DNA of 64,000 nucleotides from Oxalobacteraceae bacterium (GTDB lineage: Bacteria; Pseudomonadota; Gammaproteobacteria; Burkholderiales; Burkholderiaceae_D): NCBI GenBank assembly GCA_947448025.1, contig CANFLV010000006.1, forward strand, positions 62,001 to 126,000, given 5' to 3'. The position numbers and the translations under genes are program-made. Positions 16,840 to 26,825 of this stretch are shown here, one piece after another. Each line of letters starts with the position of its first letter. Position 1 is the stretch's first letter. The notes beneath the pieces were generated by a model. The model was given only the letters and a program-made list of their open reading frames with translations, was not told the DNA's origin and did not search any database.

Positions 16840-17166
16840 ATGATGCAGACGAACGAAATTCAAAAACGCTTCAGCACGATTGAAACCAGCGTGCAGCAAA
16901 TCAAGCAGGCAATCCAGTCGCAGAAAAATATTCCGCAAGACTTGAAAGAATGTGTGCAACAGCTCGACCAGCAAACCGGCCAGGCCAAACAGGCATTGCA
17001 GTCGAAAGATGAAAACCGCATCGTGCAATGCGTCGATGATCTGGAACAAACCAGTGACCGCGCAAAGCAGTCGATCAGCCAGTCGCAGGATGTCGATGAC
17101 AACCTCCGTCAGGCCGTGATTCAGGCCCACAGCGAGCTGTCATCTCTGAAACATCAATTGCATTAA
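16840..17166 (+). CDS. Small coiled-coil protein
   Basis: A 108-residue product made almost wholly of charged and Gln-rich helix (IQKRFSTIETSVQQIKQAI, then QAKQALQSKDENRIVQCVDDL). No signal peptide, membrane segment or Pro break is seen, so it should form a cytoplasmic helical bundle or coiled coil. AGGAG lies 7 nt ahead of the ATG. No family is recognised. The gene has its own strong terminator and may be a single unit. The high Gln content is unlike that of its neighbours. Confidence 0.75.
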   Translation: MMQTNEIQKRFSTIETSVQQIKQAIQSQKNIPQDLKECVQQLDQQTGQAKQALQSKDENRIVQCVDDLEQTSDRAKQSISQSQDVDDNLRQAVIQAHSELSSLKHQLH

Positions 17167-17230
17167 TTCCGCGCAAATTCAGCTGATTCAATAGTTTAAC
17201 GTTCCTTGCGCGCGGTCGAGACCGCGCCTG

Positions 17231-17264
17231 AGCGCAGTGACATCATCGTCATTGCGCTTTTTTT
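17231..17264 (+). terminator. Terminator after the coiled-coil gene
   Basis: AGCGCAGTGAC (17231-17241) pairs with GTCATTGCGCT (17248-17258) with a single wobble, followed by seven T residues. Confidence 0.88.
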
Positions 17265-17368
17265 AGTCCAATTTTGGCGTAAGTCCGGAGTCAGTTCGCC
17301 TGCACATAATGTCGCCATATTACGAACCGTATTCGATCCGCGTTCACCCTGACCTCCCGGAGACCCGC

Positions 17369-19258
17369 ATGAACTACGCACAATTGCACGAGCAGTCGAT
17401 CAATGATCCAGCCACATTCTGGCGCAAGGAAGCCGAACTGATTCAATGGCAGCAGCCATTTACCAGCGTGCTCGATCATTCCAATCCACCGTTTGCAAAA
17501 TGGTTCATCGGCGGTACGACGAATTTATGCCATAACGCTGTCGATCGCTGGGTCGACAGCCAGGGCGACAAACCGGCGTTAATCGCCATTTCGACCGAGA
17601 CCAATACCGAGAAGACCTATTCATTCCGGGAACTGCAAACCGAGGTCAGTCGATGTGCCGCGATTCTGCTCGCACATGGCGTGGTGAAAGGTGAGCGAGT
17701 TCTGATCTACATGCCAATGATCGCCGAAGCGGCGATCGCGATGCTGGCCTGCGCGCGCATCGGCGCAATCCATTCAGTCGTCTTCGGCGGCTTTGCGGCC
17801 GTCAGTCTGGCTACCCGCATCGATGACGCGAAGCCACGCATGATCATTTCAGCCGACGCCGGTTCGCGCAATGGCAATGTGGTGCCGTACAAGCCTCTGC
17901 TCGATCAGGCAATTGAACTGGCGCAGCATAAGCCGGCCAGCGTGTTGCTAGTGGATCGCGGCTTGTCGCCCATGTCGCTGGTGGCTGAACGCGATCTCGA
18001 TTACGCTACGCAGCGCGCTGAACACCTTGACGCAAACGTGCCGGTGACCTGGCTCGAATCGAATGAGACGTCCTACATCCTCTACACTTCGGGCACGACC
18101 GGCAAGCCGAAAGGCGTGCAGCGCGATGTCGGCGGTTACGCTGTCGCGCTGGCGTCGTCGATGGAACATATCTATGGCGGCAAGGCCGGCGAAACGTTCT
18201 TTGCGACTTCCGATATCGGCTGGGTCGTCGGTCATTCCTACATCGTCTATGGCCCGCTGATCGCCGGCATGGCGACCATCATGTATGAAGGCTTGCCGGT
18301 ACGCCCCGATCCGGGCGTGTGGTGGAGCATCGTCGAAAAATATCAGGTCACGCGCATGTTCTCGGCGCCGACAGCGGTGCGGGTATTGCGCAAGCAGCCG
18401 GTCGAATTCATCACGAAATATGACCTGTCCTCGCTCAAGGCGCTCTACCTTGCAGGTGAACCGCTCGATGAAACGACCTCGCAATGGGTCTCCGATGTGC
18501 TCGGCGTGCCGATCATCGATAACTACTGGCAGACTGAAACCGGCTGGCCTATCCTGTCGATCGCGCGCGGCCTTGATGACCGCCGGCCGCGCCTCGGCAG
18601 TCCCGGCATCCCCATGCCCGGCTTTGACGTCAAGCTGCTCAATGAAGTCACTGGCGAAGTCTGCGCTGCCAACGAGAAGGGCGTGGTCGTCATTGGCGGG
18701 CCACTGCCGCCCGGCTGCATGCAGACTGTGTATGGCGACGATGAACGCTTCGTCAGTACCTACTGGAATAATTTTTCGACCGAACAGGTCTATTCGACCT
18801 TTGACTGGGGCATCCGCGATGCCGACGGCTATTACTTTATCCTCGGCCGTACTGATGACGTGATCAATGTCGCCGGCCATCGCCTCGGCACGCGCGAAAT
18901 CGAGGAAAGCATTTCCAGTCATGCGAACGTGTCCGAAGTGGCCGTGGTCGGCGTCGAGGATAAATTGAAAGGGCAGGTCGCAGTCGGCTTCGCGATCCTG
19001 AAAAATCCGGCGCTCGCCGCGACGCCGGAGACGCGCAAGTCGACCGAAGCGGAAATCATGTCCATCGTCGATAAACAGCTCGGTGCCGTGGCCCGTCCCT
19101 CGCGCGTGCATTTTGTGACGATGCTGCCCAAGACGCGTTCCGGCAAATTGCTGCGGCGCTCCTTGCAGGCGATTTGTGAAGGCCGCGATCCGGGCGACAT
19201 GACCACGCTGGAAGATCCTGCTTCACTGCAGCAAGTGAAGCAGGTATTGGCCGCATAA
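17369..19258 (+). CDS. prpE: Propionate--CoA ligase (acyl-CoA synthetase)
   Basis: 629 residues, AMP-forming adenylate family. YTSGTTGKPKGVQRD is the ATP/Mg loop, and the NYWQTETGWPI adenine/acyl pocket segment is followed by TDDVINVAGHRLGT and the acylation-control Lys in TRSGKLLRR. The MNYAQLHEQS start and overall length fit PrpE better than acetyl-CoA synthetase (about 650 residues). GGAG lies 7 nt before the ATG at 17369; the frame is open further upstream to 17309. It activates propionate for the methylcitrate route, though no prpBCD genes are in view. Acetate or other short acids may also be used. Confidence 0.88.
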   Translation: MNYAQLHEQSINDPATFWRKEAELIQWQQPFTSVLDHSNPPFAKWFIGGTTNLCHNAVDRWVDSQGDKPALIAISTETNTEKTYSFRELQTEVSRCAAILLAHGVVKGERVLIYMPMIAEAAIAMLACARIGAIHSVVFGGFAAVSLATRIDDAKPRMIISADAGSRNGNVVPYKPLLDQAIELAQHKPASVLLVDRGLSPMSLVAERDLDYATQRAEHLDANVPVTWLESNETSYILYTSGTTGKPKGVQRDVGGYAVALASSMEHIYGGKAGETFFATSDIGWVVGHSYIVYGPLIAGMATIMYEGLPVRPDPGVWWSIVEKYQVTRMFSAPTAVRVLRKQPVEFITKYDLSSLKALYLAGEPLDETTSQWVSDVLGVPIIDNYWQTETGWPILSIARGLDDRRPRLGSPGIPMPGFDVKLLNEVTGEVCAANEKGVVVIGGPLPPGCMQTVYGDDERFVSTYWNNFSTEQVYSTFDWGIRDADGYYFILGRTDDVINVAGHRLGTREIEESISSHANVSEVAVVGVEDKLKGQVAVGFAILKNPALAATPETRKSTEAEIMSIVDKQLGAVARPSRVHFVTMLPKTRSGKLLRRSLQAICEGRDPGDMTTLEDPASLQQVKQVLAA

Positions 19259-19632
19259 CTTGCTTACCGCCGGGCGCCCAAGGGTGCCCGGCTTTGAATA
19301 ACATTCCGCAAACCCGCTTCATCGCGATGCAATACGGCACTCGCCAACTTGCACCACACCCACCAATTTCCGCTTTCTCTCCCTGGCGCATTAGCGCCCG
19401 TCTTCAAGCCTGTTAGCCGCAGCTGGGCTCAGGCCATTCTTACTGCCCCCTGAATTTTTCTGATTACGCTTTTACGGAACTTTACTGTTAAAGCTTGCGG
19501 GAGCGTCTGTTTGTACTCATAAAAATGTGATTAAAATGGCCACAAGCAGAGCATTAAAGGTTGATATAAATATAACGAATGATTAATCTTCATTCGTGAA
19601 ATTATCAATTTAATATTGCTAGGAAACCCATT
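19259..19632. other. 374-bp intergenic region
   Basis: A GC-rich hairpin at 19270-19295 ends prpE. The rest, up to the RTX gene, is AT-rich and holds its leader and promoter, but no clear -35/-10 pair stands out. No gene is seen. Confidence 0.5.
19270..19295 (+). terminator. Probable terminator after prpE
   Basis: CCGGGC (19270-19275) pairs with GCCCGG (19286-19291), with extra inner pairs, and is followed by a short CTTT tail. The T tract is weak. Confidence 0.5.
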
Positions 19633-22600
19633 ATGCCCACCACAAACACGACCCCAGGACAGCTTATCAATGGCACGAGCCGGAACGATACCCTCATCGG
19701 CACAGCTGGCGATGACACGATCAATGGTGCAGGGCGCTTCGACCTGATACAGGCGGGGGCGGGCGACGATCTTATTCTGCAAAACCAGGCGTTTTCGGTC
19801 TCGACGCTGGACGGTGGCAGCGGCAGCGACACGGTGGATTACGCCGGCATGCATGATTACGATGAAAGCCTTCACTACATTTCAGCGGATCTCAATACTG
19901 GGAACGTCGTTAAATTCGGCTTTTACCAGATTCCTTTAACTGACAAACTGGTGAGCATAGAAAATGTTACCGGTTCCATCGGCGACGACATCCTCATGGG
20001 CGACGCCAATGCCAACCTTTTGCAAGGTGATGTTGGTAACGACTTCCTGTCAGGCCTCGCGGGTGATGACACGCTCAATGGTGGCGCCGGTAATGACACT
20101 ATCAATGGTGGTAGTGGCGCCGACGCGGTTGATGGTGGCATTGGTGACGACACGATACTTAAGGACGATTTGACGGGTGACGATGTCATGATGGGCGGCG
20201 ACGGCGACGATACGGTGCGCTATGTGCTGCGAGACGGTGAAAGCCTGACGGTCGATTTAACGGCTGGTAGCGTGAGCAAATATCGGGCCGGCGCGCAGAT
20301 CGGCACCGACACGATCAGCAATGTCGAGCACGTCGTGGCGGCTTATCAATTGCATGGAACAGACAGTGATGAGCTGCTCAGCGGCGCGCAATACAACGAT
20401 ACCCTGTTCGGCAGTACTGGCAACGATACCTTGAATGGCGGTGCAGGCAATGATGTCATTGATTACAGCCAAGTGCCGGTCGGCACCAGTATCGTGGTCG
20501 ACGCCGCCGCCGCTACGGTCAGTAAATTCCTGGACGGTCAGTTGGCCGGCACCGATACGCTGATCAATGTCGAAAGCATTATCGGTAGCGCTTCCAACGA
20601 TACTTTCACAGGCAGTGTCGATGGCGATCGTTATGGTGGCGGGGACGGCAATGACACGCTCAATGGCAAGGACGGCGACGATATCGTCGATGGTGGTGCA
20701 GGCAATGACGTACTGCGCGGCGATGCCGGTAACGATACATTGAATGGTGGCAGCGGCAACGACACCTTGTACGGTGGCGTGGGTGTCGACCTAATACATG
20801 GGGACGCGGGCGACGACCGGATTGTGCAGGATATTTCGGCGGGTGACGATACGATCAGCGGCGGTGGCGGCGTCAATACGCTGGATTTCAGTCAGCTTGC
20901 GCCGGGCGTACGCATTTCGATTAATCTGAATGGCTACGGAGTCTGGAAGTACGGCGCTGATTTCAGGAGTTCTTCCACGCTGATCGGCATCGATACTGTG
21001 AGCGGTATCGTCAATTACATCGGTTCTTCCCTGGGTGATGATTTCTTTGGTAGCGACAGCGCGGAAAATTTTATTGGCGGCATTGGTGCCGATCATCTCG
21101 AAGGCCGCAATGGCAACGATACCCTGAGCGGCGGCCAGGGCAGCGACTCCATTTATGGCGGCGACGGTAGTGACGTGATTTCAGGCGGCGATGGCGACGA
21201 CTTGATTGAGCATTATTACATTGCCGGCGGCAACTTCATCTATACCTTCGGTGGCAGCGATACGATCGACGGCGGGGCCGGCAAGGATATGGTGAATTAC
21301 AGCCAAACCCAAGGCAGCGCCTTCAACAGGATCGTGGCGGATTTGAACGCTGGCACTGTCACGAAATATTCAGGGGACCGCCATGTCGGTACGGACGTCA
21401 TCCACAATGTAGAAACAGTGTGGGCGACCAACAATGATGACGTGATCATTGGCACCGGCGCGGATGAAGCTTTTGACGGAGAAGTCGGCAATGACACGAT
21501 ACAAGCCGGCGAAGGCAATGACCTTATCGTCGGCAACCGCGGCAGCGACCTGATCCTGCAAATCGACATGCATGGTAACGACACGATCAATGGCGGCACT
21601 TTGTATGACGCCAATTACGATACCGTCGATTACAGCCAGGCGCTGGCCGGTGCCAGTGTGGCGATCAATTTGGCGCAGGGCAGTGTCCTGAAATTCCAGG
21701 ACGGTGTGCAGGTCGGCAGGGATACGCTGATTGACGTGGATTACCTCATCGGTACGGCTTACAACGACACCATCACCGGCAGCAGCGGCGCGGATAATCT
21801 GTTCAATAGTGGCACCGGCAATGATGTGATTTCCGGTGAAGCCGGTGATGATTATCTCGGTCAGGGCGTTTCACAGGGTAATGACACGATCGATGGCGGC
21901 ACTGGCAACGATACCGTGGATTACAGCAGCATTGCAGATGGCGCGCGTATCGAGGTCGATCTGGCCGCTGGCACGGTCAGGAAATTCCAGAACGGTAACT
22001 TGATCGGCACCGATACTGTTATCGGTGTCGAGCGCATCATAGCCAGCAATGGTGATAGTGATGTTCGGGGCAGTCAGGATGCGGATACGCTCAGCGGTGG
22101 CAGTGGCAACGACACCGTGAATGGCGATGTCAGTAATGACGTGATCAATGGCGGTGGCGGCGACGATCTGATCGTGCAGGATGGCGTGGCTGACAGCGAT
22201 ACCATCGATGGTGGCACAGGCAGCGACACGGTGGATTATCATCTGGCGCCGGTCAGTGCGGGGATAGTAATTGATCTGTTGGTCGGCACTGCCAGCAAGG
22301 TCGGCGATGGCGTGCAAGCCGGTATCGACAGCTTGACTCATATCGAAAACATCATCGCCAGCGATTACGGCGATACCCTTGTCGGCAACGATGACGCGAA
22401 TAGCTTCGACGGTGGCGCCGGCAATGATGCGATGACGGGCGGCGCAGGAAATGACCGTTTTGTTCAGCATCAAATTAGCGACAGCGATACGATCGATGGC
22501 GGCGCAGGCAGCGACACGGTGGATTACAGCCAGGGATCGGCGTTTGCCTCGATCCGAGTTGATCTTGCCGCCGGCACCAGCGTGAAATTCCAGGATGGTG

Positions 22601-25566
22601 CACAGCGCGGCACGGATATGCTGAGCAACATTGAAGTCGTCTTCGGCACGATCGGCAATGATGTGCTCGTCGGCAGTGTCAATGGCGAAGAACTATTTGG
22701 CGGCGCTGGCAATGATACCTTGCAAGGCGGCGCCGGCAATGATGTCATCGCCGGCGGTGGCGGCGACGATGTCATCATGCAGGATCAGGCATCTGGCAAT
22801 GCCGCCATCGATGGCGGCAGCGGTATTGACACCGGCAGCTATGACAGCTTGGCGGCAGGCGCCAGTGTTGTCATTGATCTCGTGGCGGGTACGGCAGCCA
22901 AATATCTCAACGGCGTACAAGTTGGTAGCGATACCTTGCGTAACATTGAACGCGTCTTTGGTTCGGATGCCGCCGATATCTTCATCGCCAGTAACAGGGT
23001 TGACAGCGTCAATGGTGGTGCTGGCAACGATGTGAACGGCGATAATCCGACCGTGCAAGATCCTGCGCTGGATCCCGACACGTTTGACGGTGGCGCGGGT
23101 CGTGACACACTCAGCTATGCCACCCTCGCTGCTGGCGCCAGGATTACTGCCGATCTGTCCGCTGGCATCGTCAATATAGTCCAGAACGATCAGATGACCA
23201 CGGATAGCGTAGTCAATTTCGAAGCGCTGGTCGGCACCAATGGTAAAGACTACCTGACTGGCAGTGTCAATGGCGACTTCCTTGATGGCGGTGCAGGCAA
23301 TGACACCGCCAACGGTGGCGCCGGCAATGACACCTTGAAGGGAGGCTCCGGCAATGATGTCCTTGTTGGCGGCGAGGGCGACGACCTGTTCCAAAATGAC
23401 GACGCTAGCAGCACCGACAGCATCTCCGGAGGCGCCGGCAGCGATACGGCCGATTACAGCGCAATCCAGCAAGCCGGTATCAGCATCAGTGCCAGCCTTA
23501 CAGATAATGTAGTCATCAAGAATCAGGCGGGCAGTGTGGTCGCTACGGTCGGCATCGATACCTTGTCAGGGATTGAAAACCTGACTGCCACGGCCGGGAA
23601 TGATAATTTGACCGGCAATACCTTAAACAATGTGCTTGATGGCAGCAACGGCAATGATTACCTGAACGGCAAAGCCGGCGACGACACCTTACTTGGGGCT
23701 GGTGGCAATGATGTGCTCGATGGGGGCGGCGGTAATGACAGTCTGTCGGGCGGCGCTGGTGATGATCGCTTTGTGCTCAATATTTACAATGGCAACAATA
23801 TCACCGTCGATGGTGGCGCTGGCAACGATTCCGCCGATTACGGCCAGATACTGGTGAGTCCGGATGCGAATGATGGCGCACCTGAGCCGCTTACCGGCGT
23901 CAGCATCGCCATCAATCTTGCGACCGGTACAGCCATTAAACTCGTGAACGGCGTACAAATTGGCGTCGATACCGTGCGCAATGTTGAAAACGCGGTCGGT
24001 ACGCGTTATGACGATACGATTTATGGCGATAATTATGCGAATTTGTTGTCGGGCTATACCGGCAATGACGTCTTGAACGGCGGCGCCGGCAATGACACGA
24101 TCAATGGCGATGGCGGTAACGATCAGGTCGTCCAGAGCGTACTCAATGATGACAATACGATCGATGGCGGGACAGGACGTGACACGCTCGATTACCGCTT
24201 CCTCATGCAGTCCGGCGCCAGCATCAGTGTCGATCTGCAGTTCGGCAAGGTCGGTAAATTTCTGGACGGCGTGCAGGTCGGAACCGATACGGTGAGCAAT
24301 ACCGAAGTCGTCTACGCTTCCCAATATGCGGATCAGTTGAGCGGGTCTGTGAATGCGGAATTATTTGACGGCGCTGGCGGCGATGACGTACTCAATGGCG
24401 CTGGCGGTAACGATACGCTCAATGGTGGTAACGGTAATGATCGCTTTGTGCAAAGCGTCCTCAAGGGCTACGTGACGCTCGATGGCGGTTCCGGTCTCGA
24501 TACAGTGGATTACCACCAGGCCGGCGCCGGCGGCAGCATCAATGCGAATCTCGCGACAGGCATTGTCACAAAATTGCAAAATGGCGCGAACGTCGGCACC
24601 GACAAGCTGGCGTCGATTGAACAGCTCTTAGGCACCATAGCCAACGATGCGATCGTCGGCAGTACGAATGCCGATCAGCTCGGCGGCTATGGCGGCAACG
24701 ACAACATCAACGGCGGCACAGGCAACGATACGATTAATGGCGGATCCGGCAATGATGTCTTGAATGGCGCTGATGGCAATGATGTTTTCGTGCAGGATGT
24801 CGGCGGTGGCAGCGATACCATCGACGGTGGCGCAGGCATAGACGCCCTGGACTTCAGCCAGGCCGGCGCAGGCACCAATATTGTCGTCAATCTCGGCACA
24901 GGCAAGGCGACGCTTTATCTGAATGGGGTGAGTAAGGCAACAGAGTCACTGAAAAATATTGAACAGGTGATCGGTACCGAGCTTGCGGATCAGATGAGCG
25001 GCGGTGCAAATGCGGATAATTTCATTGCGGGCGGCGGCAATGATCTGCTCAGCGGCGCCGCTGGTAACGATACGCTGCAAGGCGGCACCGGCAACGACAC
25101 GCTCAATGGTGATGATGGCGCAGATAAAATTGATACCGGTGCCGGCGACGACATCGTCAATGGCGGCAAAGGCAATGACCTGCTGGACGACAGCAGCGGT
25201 AATGACCATTTCAATTTCGATGCCAGCTTTGGTCAGGATACGCTGATGAACTGGCTCGATCCTGCCCAGGACGGCGTGAATGGCTCAACAGCAGATATCG
25301 TGCAGTTCAATTCAGTCAAGGCTGCCGATCTCTTCTTCCAGCTCGTGCAGCACGACCTGAAAATTACGGTCGCCGGTAAAACGGATACGTTGACCATTTT
25401 GAACTGGGATGGCGCTCCTGCATCTGGCCAGCAAGCCGACCACATTGATCAATTCAATGCAGTCGATGCGATCATGTTCAGCGATGTCGTCGAATCCTTC
25501 GTCACCGTGGTCGGTGCGCCGCCACTCTCGATGGCGCAGCTGCTGGCGCTGGCTGCCTCGAACTAA
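19633..25566 (+). CDS. Giant RTX (hemolysin-type calcium-binding) repeat protein
   Basis: 1977 residues. There is no N-terminal signal peptide, and glycine-rich GGxGxDxU nonapeptides occur throughout. These alternate with about 16 copies of a unit of the type TVDYSQ...VDLAAGTV-KFQDG-Q-GTDTL-NIE-xxGT-NDxxxGS, roughly 100-130 residues apart. The last 120 residues lack repeats (NFDASFGQDTLMNW to LLALAASN) and resemble the uncleaved C-terminal signal for type I secretion. Such proteins are exported, fold on calcium, and act as adhesins, biofilm or surface-layer proteins. No catalytic domain is recognised. AGGAAA lies 6 nt before the ATG. No ABC exporter/HlyD/TolC set adjoins it. Confidence 0.9.
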   Translation: MPTTNTTPGQLINGTSRNDTLIGTAGDDTINGAGRFDLIQAGAGDDLILQNQAFSVSTLDGGSGSDTVDYAGMHDYDESLHYISADLNTGNVVKFGFYQIPLTDKLVSIENVTGSIGDDILMGDANANLLQGDVGNDFLSGLAGDDTLNGGAGNDTINGGSGADAVDGGIGDDTILKDDLTGDDVMMGGDGDDTVRYVLRDGESLTVDLTAGSVSKYRAGAQIGTDTISNVEHVVAAYQLHGTDSDELLSGAQYNDTLFGSTGNDTLNGGAGNDVIDYSQVPVGTSIVVDAAAATVSKFLDGQLAGTDTLINVESIIGSASNDTFTGSVDGDRYGGGDGNDTLNGKDGDDIVDGGAGNDVLRGDAGNDTLNGGSGNDTLYGGVGVDLIHGDAGDDRIVQDISAGDDTISGGGGVNTLDFSQLAPGVRISINLNGYGVWKYGADFRSSSTLIGIDTVSGIVNYIGSSLGDDFFGSDSAENFIGGIGADHLEGRNGNDTLSGGQGSDSIYGGDGSDVISGGDGDDLIEHYYIAGGNFIYTFGGSDTIDGGAGKDMVNYSQTQGSAFNRIVADLNAGTVTKYSGDRHVGTDVIHNVETVWATNNDDVIIGTGADEAFDGEVGNDTIQAGEGNDLIVGNRGSDLILQIDMHGNDTINGGTLYDANYDTVDYSQALAGASVAINLAQGSVLKFQDGVQVGRDTLIDVDYLIGTAYNDTITGSSGADNLFNSGTGNDVISGEAGDDYLGQGVSQGNDTIDGGTGNDTVDYSSIADGARIEVDLAAGTVRKFQNGNLIGTDTVIGVERIIASNGDSDVRGSQDADTLSGGSGNDTVNGDVSNDVINGGGGDDLIVQDGVADSDTIDGGTGSDTVDYHLAPVSAGIVIDLLVGTASKVGDGVQAGIDSLTHIENIIASDYGDTLVGNDDANSFDGGAGNDAMTGGAGNDRFVQHQISDSDTIDGGAGSDTVDYSQGSAFASIRVDLAAGTSVKFQDGAQRGTDMLSNIEVVFGTIGNDVLVGSVNGEELFGGAGNDTLQGGAGNDVIAGGGGDDVIMQDQASGNAAIDGGSGIDTGSYDSLAAGASVVIDLVAGTAAKYLNGVQVGSDTLRNIERVFGSDAADIFIASNRVDSVNGGAGNDVNGDNPTVQDPALDPDTFDGGAGRDTLSYATLAAGARITADLSAGIVNIVQNDQMTTDSVVNFEALVGTNGKDYLTGSVNGDFLDGGAGNDTANGGAGNDTLKGGSGNDVLVGGEGDDLFQNDDASSTDSISGGAGSDTADYSAIQQAGISISASLTDNVVIKNQAGSVVATVGIDTLSGIENLTATAGNDNLTGNTLNNVLDGSNGNDYLNGKAGDDTLLGAGGNDVLDGGGGNDSLSGGAGDDRFVLNIYNGNNITVDGGAGNDSADYGQILVSPDANDGAPEPLTGVSIAINLATGTAIKLVNGVQIGVDTVRNVENAVGTRYDDTIYGDNYANLLSGYTGNDVLNGGAGNDTINGDGGNDQVVQSVLNDDNTIDGGTGRDTLDYRFLMQSGASISVDLQFGKVGKFLDGVQVGTDTVSNTEVVYASQYADQLSGSVNAELFDGAGGDDVLNGAGGNDTLNGGNGNDRFVQSVLKGYVTLDGGSGLDTVDYHQAGAGGSINANLATGIVTKLQNGANVGTDKLASIEQLLGTIANDAIVGSTNADQLGGYGGNDNINGGTGNDTINGGSGNDVLNGADGNDVFVQDVGGGSDTIDGGAGIDALDFSQAGAGTNIVVNLGTGKATLYLNGVSKATESLKNIEQVIGTELADQMSGGANADNFIAGGGNDLLSGAAGNDTLQGGTGNDTLNGDDGADKIDTGAGDDIVNGGKGNDLLDDSSGNDHFNFDASFGQDTLMNWLDPAQDGVNGSTADIVQFNSVKAADLFFQLVQHDLKITVAGKTDTLTILNWDGAPASGQQADHIDQFNAVDAIMFSDVVESFVTVVGAPPLSMAQLLALAASN
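19690..25250 (+). repeat. Internal tandem RTX and VDL-GTD units
   Basis: About 16 diverged protein units, each with a DY(S/H) core, a (V/I)DLxxG segment and a GTDTLxNIE segment, joined by variable numbers of GGxGNDTLNGG nonapeptides. The DNA copies are diverged enough that exact repeats are short, suggesting old duplication followed by drift. Confidence 0.75.
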
Positions 25567-25572
25567 AGCATC

Positions 25573-25599
25573 GCGGATGCGCGCTGGTCGTGCATCCGC
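25573..25599. repeat. Inverted repeat after the RTX gene
   Basis: GCGGATGC (25573-25580) and GCATCCGC (25592-25599) form an 8-bp stem with an 11-nt loop just after the stop codon. There is no T tract; it may stabilise the 3' end of the messenger. Confidence 0.45.
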
Positions 25600-25709
25600 A
25601 GGTTCGGGAAAGAGTAGCGGACACTGACATCACGCCTGTCCCGATCTTTCGGGGCTAGCGTGATGGTGCAGCTGAATGACTACGGAACTGGTACTTTAGT
25701 CGCTCGGCT

Positions 25710-26477
25710 TTAATCCGCGAGCGTCGCCACCACCGGCGTATGGTCAGAGGGCTGTTCCCATTTGCGCGGTACCTTGTCGATCAGGCAGGCCGTGCAGCGC
25801 TTTGCCAGTTCGGGCGAGAGCAGAATATGGTCGATACGCATGCCGGCATTGCGGCGAAAGCCCATCATGCGGTAATCCCACCAGCTGAATAATTTTTCCG
25901 GCTGCTCGAACATGCGGAAGGCATCCGTGAAGCCGCGCGCGATCATCGCCTGGAAATGGGCGCGTTCCGGTTCCGACACCAGATTCTGTCCAACCCATGC
26001 GGCCGGGTCATGCACATCACGGTCTTCCGGCGCAATGTTGTAGTCGCCCAGCAGGGCCAGCTGTGGATGCGCTTCGAGTTCCTGCGCCAGCCACACATGC
26101 AAGCCCTCCAGCCAGGCCATCTTGTACTGGAACTTATCGGAATCCGGCGCCTGGCCGTTCGGGATATAGGCGCAAATCACGCGCACGCCATTGATGGTCG
26201 CCGCGATCAGGCGCTGCTGTTCATCCGCATAGTGCGGGTTATTGTGCACGACATCCAGCAGCGGATGACGCGACAGGATCGCCACGCCGTTATAGGTCTT
26301 CTGACCATTGAAGGCAACGTGATAGCCGGCGGCTTCGATCTCAGCTGCCGGAAATTTGTCATCTGTCAGCTTCGTCTCTTGCAGGCATAAAACATCGACC
26401 GGATTGTCTGCCAGCCATTGCAAGACTTGAGGAAGGCGGACTTTGAGGGAATTGACGTTCCAGGTGGCGAGTTTCAT
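25710..26477 (-). CDS. xth: Exodeoxyribonuclease III (AP endonuclease)
   Basis: 255 residues of the exonuclease/endonuclease/phosphatase fold. The signatures MKLATWNVNSLKVRL and LCLQETKL (catalytic Glu, about residue 34) are visible, as are GDYNIAPED (catalytic Asp/Asn), WWDYRMMGFRRNAGMRIDH and the final SDHTPV with the catalytic His. It cleaves DNA at abasic sites and trims 3' ends in base-excision repair. Length fits the XthA/ExoA group (250-270). It is divergent from putA and shares its intergenic region. Confidence 0.95.
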   Translation of the reverse strand: MKLATWNVNSLKVRLPQVLQWLADNPVDVLCLQETKLTDDKFPAAEIEAAGYHVAFNGQKTYNGVAILSRHPLLDVVHNNPHYADEQQRLIAATINGVRVICAYIPNGQAPDSDKFQYKMAWLEGLHVWLAQELEAHPQLALLGDYNIAPEDRDVHDPAAWVGQNLVSEPERAHFQAMIARGFTDAFRMFEQPEKLFSWWDYRMMGFRRNAGMRIDHILLSPELAKRCTACLIDKVPRKWEQPSDHTPVVATLAD

Positions 26478-26825
26478 TGATGGTCCAAATAAGAAATAGT
26501 AAAACGGTTAATCTGCAGACTGCCGCTATCCTGATACTCCCAGAACTCAGGAGCGCGGATTGATTTTCCAGATCATTTTACCGTAGCGAGACCCGCGCTC
26601 CCTGGCTGGATGTGTTCCGCTTCCGGGTGTGCGAAAGTTGTCCACAATATCCGTGCATAAGCTTGTGGATAACATTGTTGGCTAGGCGTGAAACGCTGAC
26701 AGGGCGGTAGTCTTGGCGTGAAACCGCTTGAAAATAAATTTTAAGCAGGAATTGTCATGTAATAAGATGAACTAGTCATGTGCTGTGCGGCTCCCTCATT
26801 TGTTGCGCGACAAGAGAAATCGACC
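26478..26825. promoter_or_regulatory. xth-putA intergenic region
   Basis: 348 bp with no gene. It holds a DnaA-like box group (26638-26672) and direct repeats GGCGTGAAAC at 26685-26694 and 26715-26724, 30 bp (about three turns) apart. The repeats are placed where a putA regulator could bind. An in-frame ATG at 26778 is treated as non-coding leader. Confidence 0.5.
26638..26672. promoter_or_regulatory. DnaA-like box group
   Basis: TTGTCCACA (26638-26646), CGTGCATAA (26652-26660, inverted near-box) and TGTGGATAA (26664-26672, a perfect inverted TTATCCACA box). The sequence vocabulary matches the triplets at 2998-3138, though the order differs. Confidence 0.5.

Noticed and set aside
17948..19111. 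387-codon minus-strand frame opposite prpE
   Set aside because: It is antisense to the adenylate-forming enzyme core; Arg/His/Asp-rich composition marks a shadow.
17369..19258. Acetyl-CoA synthetase (acs)
   Set aside because: Length and N-terminus (MNYAQLHEQS) and the ETGWPI segment fit propionate-CoA ligase better, though acetate use is not excluded.
19690..25250. Regular repeats as a possible CRISPR array
   Set aside because: The repeats are in frame, diverged and encode RTX nonapeptides; there are no unique spacers of constant length and no cas genes.
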